A DNA stretch of 64,000 nucleotides from Litsea cubeba (taxonomy: Eukaryota; Streptophyta; Magnoliopsida; Laurales; Lauraceae): the NCBI GenBank assembly GCA_012931725.1, contig CM022948.1, forward strand, positions 44,542,018 to 44,606,017, in the 5' to 3' direction. The notes under the pieces were generated by a model, which was not told where the DNA came from, made no database searches, and saw only the letters and a list, made by a program, of their open reading frames with translations. Both the position numbers and the translations under genes were made by a program. Positions 11,504 through 20,342 of the stretch are shown piece by piece. Numbering within the stretch: position 1 is the stretch's first letter; every line of letters starts with the position of its first letter.

Positions 11504-12363
11504 TGTGTGGGGAGATTTCCAGAGCCACAGGATTACGCTAATCACAGCCATCAGATGAGTCTAAGCACTCTCACGTGCCATCCGCATGCCATCCATGTGG
11601 CACCAGGCTCACCCCGGCTGCCAGGACAGGAGGTCCGGCCGAAGTCAGGCAGCTCCGGGCCACTAGCGCCGAGCTCGGCCACCTCGTGTGCCCATCTCGG
11701 CAGAGAGCTCCACCTCGGCTGAAAGAGCCGGGACGGGAGCCGAAGTAAGAAAGAACCTCCACTTGCGCCCTCATCCCCTCCCACGTCATCAAGCACGTGG
11801 AGGAGTAGGGGCGCGAGCTAGCGAGACAGATGCGACATCCAGCCGCTCACAATCTTCGCCAGATCACTGACATGGCGGCATCCAGCGGCTGAGGCCACAT
11901 CAGGACAGGGCCCGAGGGCAGATCCGATGGTACCCCTGCCGCCAAAGGCGTCTAATACGATCTGGCCCAACAAGACGCGCATTTAATGCAAAGTGGGCTG
12001 GATTGGACCGCATTAATTGCAACGTGGGCTGATCATGACTTCCCGGTCGAATCATGAGACCCATGCCAAGATATCATCCAAGATATCTTTCAAAACGTCT
12101 ATAAAAAGGACTGCATTTCACATGCAAGGTACGCAATATACACACTTGAGAGCTGTGACTCTGCTTCTCTTCTTCCTCTCCTTCCATTGTTCCAGTTCCT
12201 TCACCGACTTTGGCATCGGAGAGCCTTGCGCCGCCCAGGCCAGGGTCCTCTGACCGTGTGTTCTTCTCTTTCAGGCTTTCGGACGGTACCCAGTCATCAC
12301 CATTGTTGGATAAGTCCTCTAAGGCTCCCCAGTTATTGTGGGTCATTATTTTCTGCACCTACA
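11504..12363 (+). repeat. 5' LTR of the Tat-type element
   Basis: 860 bp, TGTGTGGGGAG...ACCTACA. A TATA box (TATAAAAAG, 12100-12108) is followed by CT-rich leader sequence. It is 31 bp shorter than the 3' LTR because it has one fewer copy of a roughly 30-bp unit built on GCATTTAATGC and GTGGGCTG around 11975-12030. Confidence 0.95.
12100..12108 (+). promoter_or_regulatory. TATA box of the 5' LTR
   Basis: TATAAAAAG about 260 bp before the LTR end. The equivalent in the 3' LTR is at 24011-24019. It is expected to drive the genomic retrotransposon RNA. Confidence 0.6.
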
Positions 12364-12364
12364 A

Positions 12365-12383
12365 TTGGTGCCGTCTGTGGGAA
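12365..12383 (+). other. Primer binding site of the Tat-type element
   Basis: Directly after the LTR end CA comes TTGGTGCCGTCTGTGGGAA. This resembles the TGGCGCCGT type of PBS (tRNA-Asp-like) used by many Tat and Athila elements, with one change in the core. The tRNA identity is inferred. Confidence 0.6.
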
Positions 12384-12433
12384 AGTAATATCCCAGCCTT
12401 CCCAACCTTCTCAACCTCAATCTCTCAGAAGCC

Positions 12434-14114
12434 ATGCCTCCGAAAGCTAGGAAGGGCGTAGAATCCTCGAGAGCAGCGCTCGAGCTGCCACCACCGTCGA
12501 CGGACGTCCCTCCTCAAAGGCGCTCCCGCACGGTGCATGGCACGTCAGCAGGCGAGGGCCGCTTAGGCTCGCAGCTTTTTGTCGAGGTCCCCCTTCAAGA
12601 AGGACTCGAGACCTCGATCTCAGCAGAAGAAGTCATGCCACCCCGACGCGATGAGCGTCGGCATGAGCGTCCTCGCAAGGACAAAGCCGTGGTCGTAGAA
12701 GAGACGCGCCACGCTCAACCCCCTGCCACTGGAGGGGTTGTCGCAGCCCAAACTGCTCTCCTCCAGAGGCAAGAGCAGCTGATTCGCGAGCTCCAGCAGC
12801 AGCTGAGGGCAGCGCAAACCGCCTCCTTGAGGCAGGTCTCTGAGCCTCAAGGGAAGAAGATGGACGCCCCCAGCAGGGCAGCCCAGCCTCCCCGCGAGGA
12901 TCTCAGAAAACCATCTGGACCATAAGCGGAGCCAGATTCGTGATGAAGGCTCGAGCAACAGCCGGAGTCATCATAGCCGCGATGGCCGAACTCATAGCCA
13001 TCGTAGCCCGAACCACTCCAAGCGAAAGCCAAGAGGCCAGACTCCAGAGAAGGACGACGAGCAGGAGCGGTTCGACAAACGCGTCAGGCTAGCCCTTCAG
13101 CACAACCTGGACGTGCGGGACCAGAAGCAGATCTGTGGCCACACTGATCTGGGGGGCTCGCCCTTCACAAAAGAGATCGAGCGCACCCCCTTGCCCAAAA
13201 AGTTCTCTGTCCCGCGGTTCGTCCCTTATGACGGACTGTCCGACCCATCCGCTCACCTCCGACACTTCTCCCAGAAGATGTCCATCTGGGGGAATGAGGG
13301 TCACCTGAACTGCAAAATCTTCTCCTCCAGTTTGGGTGACCTCCCCCTGAAATGGTTCTGTTCTCTCCCAGAGAAGTCAGTTTCCAGTTGGAAGGAGCTC
13401 CAGCTCTCCTTCTTAAAGAAGTTCCAAGCTTACACCGTCGTCCCCAAGAAAGAAGGGGACCTCCTCGCCCTGAGAATGAAACAGGGCGAGACCCTCGCCA
13501 AGTTCGCCCAACGATTCTGGGCGGTCTACAGCCAGATCGAGGGCACCAGGGAGGAGATAGCAATCTACGCCTTCCAACATGCCCTGATCCCCGGTCACGA
13601 CCTTCGGAAGGACTTGGTCGGGGACCCCCTAGAGTCCATGCCAGCGTTGATGTCCCGGATAAAGCGCTTCGTCGCCCGGGAGGAAGATGAGATCCGAGCC
13701 CGGGAAGAGGACGGGCGTCCGGAGCCTGAGCAGAAGAGCAGCCAGTCTCGGCAGAGAGGCGGGAGGCCCTTCCAGAAGCAGGAGCCCAAGCAGGCCTGGG
13801 TCTCCAATTCGGCGAAGCCCGCGTCGTCCAGGTCTGGGGGCGCCTGGAAGCCCAGACCTCCCTCCAGCGCCAGTCAGAGCGTCAACGTCGTCTTCAAGGA
13901 GCCAACATACCGCATCCTGGCCAAGATAAAGACCAAGCCGTTCTTCAAGTGGCCTCTACCCTTGAAGCACGAGCCCACCTCCGGCAGCCGGAGCAAGCTC
14001 TACTGCTCCTTCCACAGGGGTAACGGGCACAGGACCGAGGACTGTAAGTCTTTGCAGTGGTACCTGGAGAAGCTGGCCGAGGAGGGCCACATTCCAGAGT
14101 TCATCAAGGCATGA
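12434..14114 (+). pseudogene. gag: gag of the Tat-type element, frameshifted
   Basis: The structural (capsid/nucleocapsid) protein starts MPPKARKG at 12434. The first frame runs to 12925, but the conserved reading continues in another frame from about 12895 (segment ENHLDHKRSQIRDEG onward), so a frameshift lies near 12895-12905. The second frame holds the retrotransposon gag core (FVPYDGLSDPSAHL, WFCSLPEKSVSSWKEL, FAQRFW) and a C-terminal zinc-knuckle-like motif with C, H and C spaced as in CSFHRGNGHRTEDC. It closes at TGA 14112-14114 in the same frame as the protease that follows, so the stop either separates gag from pol or is a nonsense mutation. Confidence 0.85.
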
Positions 14115-14693
14115 GGTGCCGGCGGCAGCGAGGGCCGAGTTCACCAGAGCGCAGCCCAGGATCCAGACAGTGAGGATTCAGAGAAGATCGTCAACGTGAT
14201 CCATCTGGCGTCCTCAGCCCCCGCTCCCTCGTCTCGGGGCAGCTCCCAGGCCCGCGCCGAAGCCAGGCGGGCTTCGCACGGGAAGGAAGTGATGAAAGCC
14301 GAGCTCGCTCCGGCATCCAAGAGAGCCCGCCGCGACCGACCCGCCATCTCGTTCTCAGACAGAGACCTAGAGGGAATCCAGCTCCCTCACAACGACCCCC
14401 TGCTCCTCACAATGAAGCTGAGAGACTTCACAGTGAAGAGGATCCTCGTCGACTCCGGTAGCTCCTCCGAGGTCCTCTACTACGACTGCTTCAAGAAGAT
14501 GAACCTATCGGAAGCAGACCTCACGGAGGTCCGTGCACCCCTACTAGGGTTGTCCTCCACGCCAGTCTACCCCAAGGGTAGGATCACCCTGGAAACCCGG
14601 GTCGGCGGAGCTTCCGTGTCGGCCGATTCCTGGTCGTGGATGCCCCTTCTCCCTACAACGTCATTTTGGGCAGAACGTGGCTCCACAAGTTAG
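14115..14693 (+). pseudogene. Protease region of the Tat-type element, frameshifted into RT
   Basis: In the same frame as gag downstream of its TGA. The retroviral-type aspartic protease shows the active-site motif ILVDSGSSSEVLYYDCF at about 14445-14495 (DSG) and a flap-side segment near GLSSTPVYPKGRITL. The frame is lost at about 14627, where one base is missing inside what would read as the FLVVDAPSPYNVILGR segment. That segment continues intact in the next frame. Cleavage of the Gag-Pol polyprotein is the family role. Confidence 0.8.
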
Positions 14694-17600
14694 AAGTAGT
14701 CCCTTCTTCCCTCCACCAGAAGCTGAAGTTCGTCCTCGAGAACAAGGAGGGCAAGTTGGAAGTGGTTACAGTGGAGGGAGATCAGCAGCAAGCCAAGCAG
14801 TGCGTGCTGGCTGCAGTCCCAGCAGTGAAGGAGCCAGAGCGCGTCAACCTCGCCGAGTTTGAAAAAGGCCTAGATGAAATCGGCCGTGATCCCGAGAAGA
14901 AGAGCATCGAAGACCTGGCTGAGGTCAGGCTGAGCCCGGCAGACCCAGACAGGTTCTTCCTGGTTGGCACCCAGCTACCAGACGAAGAAAGGGCCGAACT
15001 CTCACGATTCTTGATGCAGAACGTCGACGTCTTCGCTTGGAGCCCAAGCGAAATGCCTGGGGTCGACCCTGAGGTCATGTGCCACAAGCTGAATGTGGAC
15101 CCTGACCACAAGCCGGTAGTGCAGAGGGCCCGAAGAACAGGGCTGCAGCAGACAGATGCGGTCGTCGAAGAGATCGACAACCTGCTAAAGGCAGGAGCCA
15201 TCCGGGAAGTCCAGTACCCGGTATGGCTGGCCAACACGGTAGTGGTCAAGAAGAAAACTGGTAAGTGGAGGGTATGCGTGGACTTCACGGACTTGAACAG
15301 GGCCTGCCCTAAAGATAGTTTCCCCCTTCCAAAGATTGACCAACTGATCGACGCCACCGCCGGTCACGACCGAATGAGCTTCCTCGACGCCTACAGAGGC
15401 TACCACCAGATCCCGCTCTACGAGCCTGATGAGGAGAAAACGTCATTCATAACCCCCCGCAGCACTTACTGCTACAAGGTGATGCCCTTCGGGCTAAAGA
15501 ACGTGGGGGCGACCTATCAGCGCCTCGTCACAAAAATGTTCCATGCTCAGCTCGGCCGAACGGTAGAGGTGTACATCGACGACATGGTCGTCAAATCAGT
15601 GCGCTCCGGCGACCATCTGGCGGATCTCGGCCAAATCTTCGACATCCTTCGCGCATACAAGCTCAAGCTCAACGCTTCCAAGTGCGCCTTCGGCGTAGCC
15701 TCTGGCAAGTTCCTCGGCAGCTTGGTAACGCGGAGGGGGATAGAGGCTAATCCGGATCAGATCACCGCGATCCAGAGCATTCAGAGCCCCTCTACCACGA
15801 AGGAAGTTCAGAAGCTCACAGGAATGGCTGCAGCACTCAATCGCTTCATCAGCCGGTCATCAGATAAGTGCAGGCCTTTCTTTCAGCTTCTAAAGAAAAA
15901 CTTGAAATTCCAGTGGAGCCCCGAGTGCGACCAGGCATTGGCCGCGCTCAAAACATATCTAATGTCACCACCCTTACTCTCCACCCCAACTTTGGGGGAG
16001 ATTCTTTATTTGTATCTTGCGGTCTCGGATCACGCAGTGAGCTCCGTCCTCATCAGGGAGGACGAGGGAATTCAAAAACCAATTTATTATACGAGCAAGA
16101 CCCTGCTTGATGCCGAGACCAGATACCTTCTATTGGAGAAGCTTGCGCTGGCCCTCGTCAGCGCCTCTCGCAAGCTCTCCCATTATTTCCAATCCCACAC
16201 CATTGTGGTGATTACGGAGCACCCACTCCGTTCAGTGTTCAAAAAGGCTGACTTTTCAGGGCGAATATCAAAGTGGGCAGTTGAACTGGGGCAGTATGAT
16301 ATACAGTACCGTCCCCGAACTGCGATCAAAGCCCAAATCCTGGCAGACTTCATCGCTGAGTTCGTCTCGCCCAATTCGGCTCCGACCCAGCCCGGAACGG
16401 CACTGGGGGGCAAAGGGCACGAACCAGAGCCAACTGAGGTCGAGCAGCCTCCCACCTCGGCATGGAAGATCTTTGTCGACGGGTCATCCACCTCCAAGAG
16501 AGCTGGTGCCGGCATAGTCCTCCAGTCGCCAGAGGGTCTGGTCATAGAGCAGGCTTTTACCCTCGACTTCAAAGCGACAAACAATGAGGCAGAATATGAA
16601 GCGCTGATAGCAGGGCTGAACAGCGCCCAAATCCTCGGAGCCCGACACCTGGTGATCTTCAGCGATTCCCAACTGGTAACGAGCCAGCTCGCCGGAGACT
16701 ACCAGGCCAGGGACGACAGGATGGCGGCCTACTTAGCCCTTACGAAAAAACTGCTGTCTCATTTCCAGAAAGCCGAGGTCAGGCAAATATCCCGAGATAC
16801 CAACACGCACGCAGATGCGCTTGCAAACCTGGCCTCCGCCGTCGAAGCAGGAAAGAAAAGCACCGTCGAGGTTGGGTCAGTATCAAGGTCAAGCTTAGAA
16901 CTCCATTCATCTCGGCTTGTCCTCTGTGCTGATCTCGGCCCAAGCTGGATGGATCCAATTGTCGCCTACTTGAAGGATGACCGGCTCCCTGAAGACAAGG
17001 CTGAAGCTCACCGGACCAGACTTAAGGCTGCTCGATTCTGGCTCTCTCCCGAAGGCAAACTCTACAGGAAATCCTTCACAGGTCCATACCTCCAGTGCGT
17101 CCATCCGAGCAAAGTGGACGACTTCCTGTATGAGATCCACGAAGGAATCTGCGGCAGTCACATAGGAGGCCGATCACTGGCTTACAGAGCAATAAGCCAG
17201 GGTTACTGGTGGCCCTACATGCAGAAGGACGCGCAGGTGTACGCCAGGAAGTGCCAGAAGTGCCAGAAGTTCTCCCACTCCCTCCACCAACCAGCACAAG
17301 ATCTGAGTCCCCTCACTAGCCCATGGCCCTTCGCTCAATGGGGCCTGGACATTGTGGGGCCTCTTCACCGAGCTCCAGGAAACAAGAGATGGCTGATAGT
17401 CGCCACAGACTACTTCACAAAGTGGATAGAAGCTGAACCGTTGTCCTCAATCACGGACAGGGACTCCAGGAACTTCGTTTGGAAAAACATCCTAACGAGG
17501 TTCGGCATCCCTCGGACTCTGATTTCGGACAACGGGACTCAGTTCGACTCCAAATCCTTCAAAGACTTCTGCCAAGAGCACGGTATCAGGAACCATTACT

Positions 17601-18184
17601 CCACTCCGGCATATCCACAGAGTAATGACCAGGCAGAAATCTCTAACAAAGTGATCCTGGACGGTCTGAAGAAGCGACTGGACAAGGCAAAGGGAAGATG
17701 GACAGAGGAGCTTCCGAGCGTGCTGTGGGCATACAGAACGACTCTGAGGAGATCCACCTCGGCAACACCTTTCTCTCTGGCCTACGGGATGGAGGCGGTC
17801 ATTCCTTTAGAGATCGGCCTTCCTACCCTGAGGACAGAGCTGGTCGACCAAGGCCGAAACGACACAAACCTGGCGATGGAGCTGGAGCTGGCAGACGAGC
17901 GACGAGAAGCAGCAGCCCTGCGACTGACCGACTATCAGCAGCGGTTAGTCAGGGCATACAATCAAAACGTCAGAGAAAGAAGATTCTCAGCAGGAGAGCT
18001 AGTTCTAAAGAAGGCCCTGCCAGCTGACAAAGAACCAAACGAAGGGAAGCTGGCTCCGAACTGGCATGGCCCATTCAGGGTGGTCTCACTAGCAGGGAAA
18101 TCAGCCTACAAGCTCGAAGACTTAGAAGGCAAGCCGCTGCCGAGACCGTGGAATGCATCCCACCTAAAAAAATTCTATTTCTAA
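14636..18184 (+). CDS. pol: Pol of the Tat-type element: RT, two RNases H, integrase
   Basis: 1182 residues with no internal stop. The N-terminus is the end of the protease (PYNVILGRTWL). RT spans roughly residues 170-345, with VCVDFTDLNRACPKDSFPLP and catalytic YIDDM (about 313-317). The original RNase H follows at about 430-540 (KPIYYTSKTL). An additional archaeal-type RNase H lies at about 605-735, with FVDGSS, NNEAEYEAL, SDSQLV and NTHADALANLA. This second domain is diagnostic of Tat elements. Integrase has a zinc-binding HHCC region (about 830-880), then the catalytic D, D and E in LDIVGP, SDNGTQFD and DQAEISNK (about 905, 963, 1000). The ATG at 14636 is probably not the true start, since the protease frame was shifted just upstream. 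It replicates and integrates the element from an RNA intermediate. Confidence 0.9.
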   Translation: MDAPSPYNVILGRTWLHKLEVVPSSLHQKLKFVLENKEGKLEVVTVEGDQQQAKQCVLAAVPAVKEPERVNLAEFEKGLDEIGRDPEKKSIEDLAEVRLSPADPDRFFLVGTQLPDEERAELSRFLMQNVDVFAWSPSEMPGVDPEVMCHKLNVDPDHKPVVQRARRTGLQQTDAVVEEIDNLLKAGAIREVQYPVWLANTVVVKKKTGKWRVCVDFTDLNRACPKDSFPLPKIDQLIDATAGHDRMSFLDAYRGYHQIPLYEPDEEKTSFITPRSTYCYKVMPFGLKNVGATYQRLVTKMFHAQLGRTVEVYIDDMVVKSVRSGDHLADLGQIFDILRAYKLKLNASKCAFGVASGKFLGSLVTRRGIEANPDQITAIQSIQSPSTTKEVQKLTGMAAALNRFISRSSDKCRPFFQLLKKNLKFQWSPECDQALAALKTYLMSPPLLSTPTLGEILYLYLAVSDHAVSSVLIREDEGIQKPIYYTSKTLLDAETRYLLLEKLALALVSASRKLSHYFQSHTIVVITEHPLRSVFKKADFSGRISKWAVELGQYDIQYRPRTAIKAQILADFIAEFVSPNSAPTQPGTALGGKGHEPEPTEVEQPPTSAWKIFVDGSSTSKRAGAGIVLQSPEGLVIEQAFTLDFKATNNEAEYEALIAGLNSAQILGARHLVIFSDSQLVTSQLAGDYQARDDRMAAYLALTKKLLSHFQKAEVRQISRDTNTHADALANLASAVEAGKKSTVEVGSVSRSSLELHSSRLVLCADLGPSWMDPIVAYLKDDRLPEDKAEAHRTRLKAARFWLSPEGKLYRKSFTGPYLQCVHPSKVDDFLYEIHEGICGSHIGGRSLAYRAISQGYWWPYMQKDAQVYARKCQKCQKFSHSLHQPAQDLSPLTSPWPFAQWGLDIVGPLHRAPGNKRWLIVATDYFTKWIEAEPLSSITDRDSRNFVWKNILTRFGIPRTLISDNGTQFDSKSFKDFCQEHGIRNHYSTPAYPQSNDQAEISNKVILDGLKKRLDKAKGRWTEELPSVLWAYRTTLRRSTSATPFSLAYGMEAVIPLEIGLPTLRTELVDQGRNDTNLAMELELADERREAAALRLTDYQQRLVRAYNQNVRERRFSAGELVLKKALPADKEPNEGKLAPNWHGPFRVVSLAGKSAYKLEDLEGKPLPRPWNASHLKKFYF

Positions 18185-18262
18185 AGATGTAATGAATCCT
18201 GAATCAATGAAAGCAGCTTTTCGCCTTGTCTTCAATCTATCGTCTTTCACTGACTCCGGCAA

Positions 18263-18990
18263 CTACAAGGGTTCGTAGCCCTGGAAGGAGGCCTCGAGTT
18301 CGAACACTCGGCTGAATTCCTAAACTCAGGGATTTATCCCACTCTACAAGGGTTCGTAGCCCTGGAAGGAGGCCTCGAGTTCGAACACTCGGCCGAATTC
18401 CTAAACTCAGGGATTTATCCCACTCTACAAGGGTTCGTAGCCCTGGAAGGAGGCCTCGAGTTCGAACACTCGGCCGAATTCCTAAACTCAGGGATTTATC
18501 CCACTCTACAAGGGTTCGTAGCCCTGGAAGGAGGCCTCGAGTTCGAACACTCGGCCGAATTCCTAAACTCAGGGATTTATCCCACTCTACAAGGGTTCGT
18601 AGCCCTGGAAGGAGGCCTCGAGTTCGAACACTCGACCGAATTCCTAAACTCAGGGATTTATCCCACTCTACAAGGGTTTGTAGCCCTGGAAGGAGGCCTC
18701 GAGTTCGAACACTCGGCCGAATTCCTAAACTCAGGGATTTATCCCACTCTACAAGGGTTCGTAGCCCTGGAAGGAGGCCTCGAGTTCGAACACTCGGCCG
18801 AATTCCTAAACTCAGGGATTTATCCCACTCTACAAGGGTTCGTAGCCCTGGAAGGAGGCCTCGAGTTCGAATACTCGGCCGAATTCCTAAACTCTGGGTT
18901 TTTACCCCTCTACGAGGGTCTACCGCCCTGGAAATGGTCTGGAGTTCGGACACTCGGCCGTTTCCTAAAGTCCGGGTTTATACACCCCCC
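18263..18990 (+). repeat. 81-bp tandem array after pol of the Tat-type element
   Basis: Units begin at 18263, 18344, 18425, 18506, 18587, 18668, 18749 and 18830, followed by a diverged ninth unit. Each contains CTACAAGGGTTCGTAGCC and CGAATTCCTAAACTC. Units are nearly identical, with single-base variants. Because 81 is a multiple of three, the minus strand reads as an open frame of 27-residue repeats (238 aa). I treat that frame as a by-product. Minisatellites at this position are known from Tat/Ogre-type elements. Confidence 0.95.
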
Positions 18991-20342
18991 AAAGACCATG
19001 CCGAACTCATGCTCTCATAGCCGAGGTCAGCGAAATGATGAATCCACCTCGGCGCAAGCGGATCATCTCGGCCATGGACAGTTTCCAAAGCCAGCCATTT
19101 CGGCCAAGGTCAGTGTCTCAGAAAGAAAGAGCTGGGCCAACACTCAAACACAGAAAAGCAGCACAAAAACACAAGTGTTCCAGAACAGTACAAGGAAAGT
19201 AAAAGAGAACGAAAAAGCGCTGTACACAGTTTGAGTGATCACAAAGTTCTTCCTTTTTATTCATTGTAAACTGCTTTATTACAAGAGTTACAGAACAGAA
19301 AAGAAAAATACAGGAAGGAGGATCACAGTCCTCTGAAAACAGAAAATAAAGAAAAGCTGGGAGACTCTGATCTTCACCGACTCTTCGGGCTGCAGACTCC
19401 AAGATGCCGGATCATAGACTGGAGGTTCTGAGTGATCCTGAATTTCACAGAGCTCTATAATACACTTTGGCTGGTCAGACCAAAGCATTCAGGACCCCCT
19501 CCAGTTCGGAGGCCCTGGACCTCGCTGAGCTTTTCAACCCCCTCCGGTCAGTGAGACCAAAGTTTGAAGAGCCCCCAGGTCCAGCGGGCCTCAACTCTAC
19601 CCTTAGTCTTACCATCCTGACACGGCGCAAGGGACTCGCAGGGAGCTCGATGCGACACAAGACCCTGCAGGATCGGCAGACACCCAGGACCCGACCATCC
19701 CGCAGTTGCAGAGGATTCCCCTGCAACCTGACCAAGGACGGTCGGCCATGAACCCGCGTTCAGAAAGCGCGTGGTCCACGGGGAGTTCCTTCAGAGAGCG
19801 CGCAGACCACGATGGGCTTCCCCCCTTGGAGAAAGCCACCCGCAGGCGCAGGGGTTCCCCCCGGATCGACTGCTTCTGAACACCCGCTGGGCATGGCTCC
19901 TATGTCTACGTGATTTAAACTGTCCTACGTTCTGTTCTTTTCATCGCCCATGGCGAGCCTATCGCCCCTACTTATAGGAAGAAGAATGGCTCAATCTCCG
20001 AAGGAAGTTAAGGGGCGAAGTCTCCCACGCATTATTTGGGGTGCACGACTGGTGACCAGCGATCCCTAGGGCGCCACGTGGAGACGTCCGCCCGTTTCCC
20101 TCGTCGGCAGTAGCACCATGTTTACTGCTATTTATGATCTCCAGAATACGGAGAATCGGCACAGACAGCTATGAAGACCGTGTGACTCTCTCTACCTCGA
20201 TGGTCATGCGTCGCAGTAAAGGCATTCAATGCTATTCAATGTTACATCCAAAAACAAAAGAGAGGAAACATTCAAGTAAAGGAGCCCGTTTTTCATTGAT
20301 AATAGAAAAGTATTACAAGGCAGAAAGCAAAAATATTACAAG
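18991..20342. other. Noncoding part of the Tat-type element between the array and the antisense gene
   Basis: No recognisable protein on either strand. On the minus strand there are AATAAA-like signals near 19255-19280, which could serve as a polyadenylation region. Otherwise this is spacer. Confidence 0.5.

Noticed and set aside
11551..11796. Short frames inside the Tat LTRs (also at 23431-23676)
   Set aside because: Identical in both LTRs because the LTRs are identical; no protein features.
13165..13563. Minus-strand frames across Tat gag-pol
   Set aside because: Shadows of GC-rich coding sequence; no similarity to the real antisense gene at 20343-22961.
18237..18953. 238-codon minus-strand repeat protein
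   Set aside because: It is the 81-bp minisatellite read in frame. Kept as a finding but not annotated as a gene. It is also not CRISPR-like: no unique spacers.
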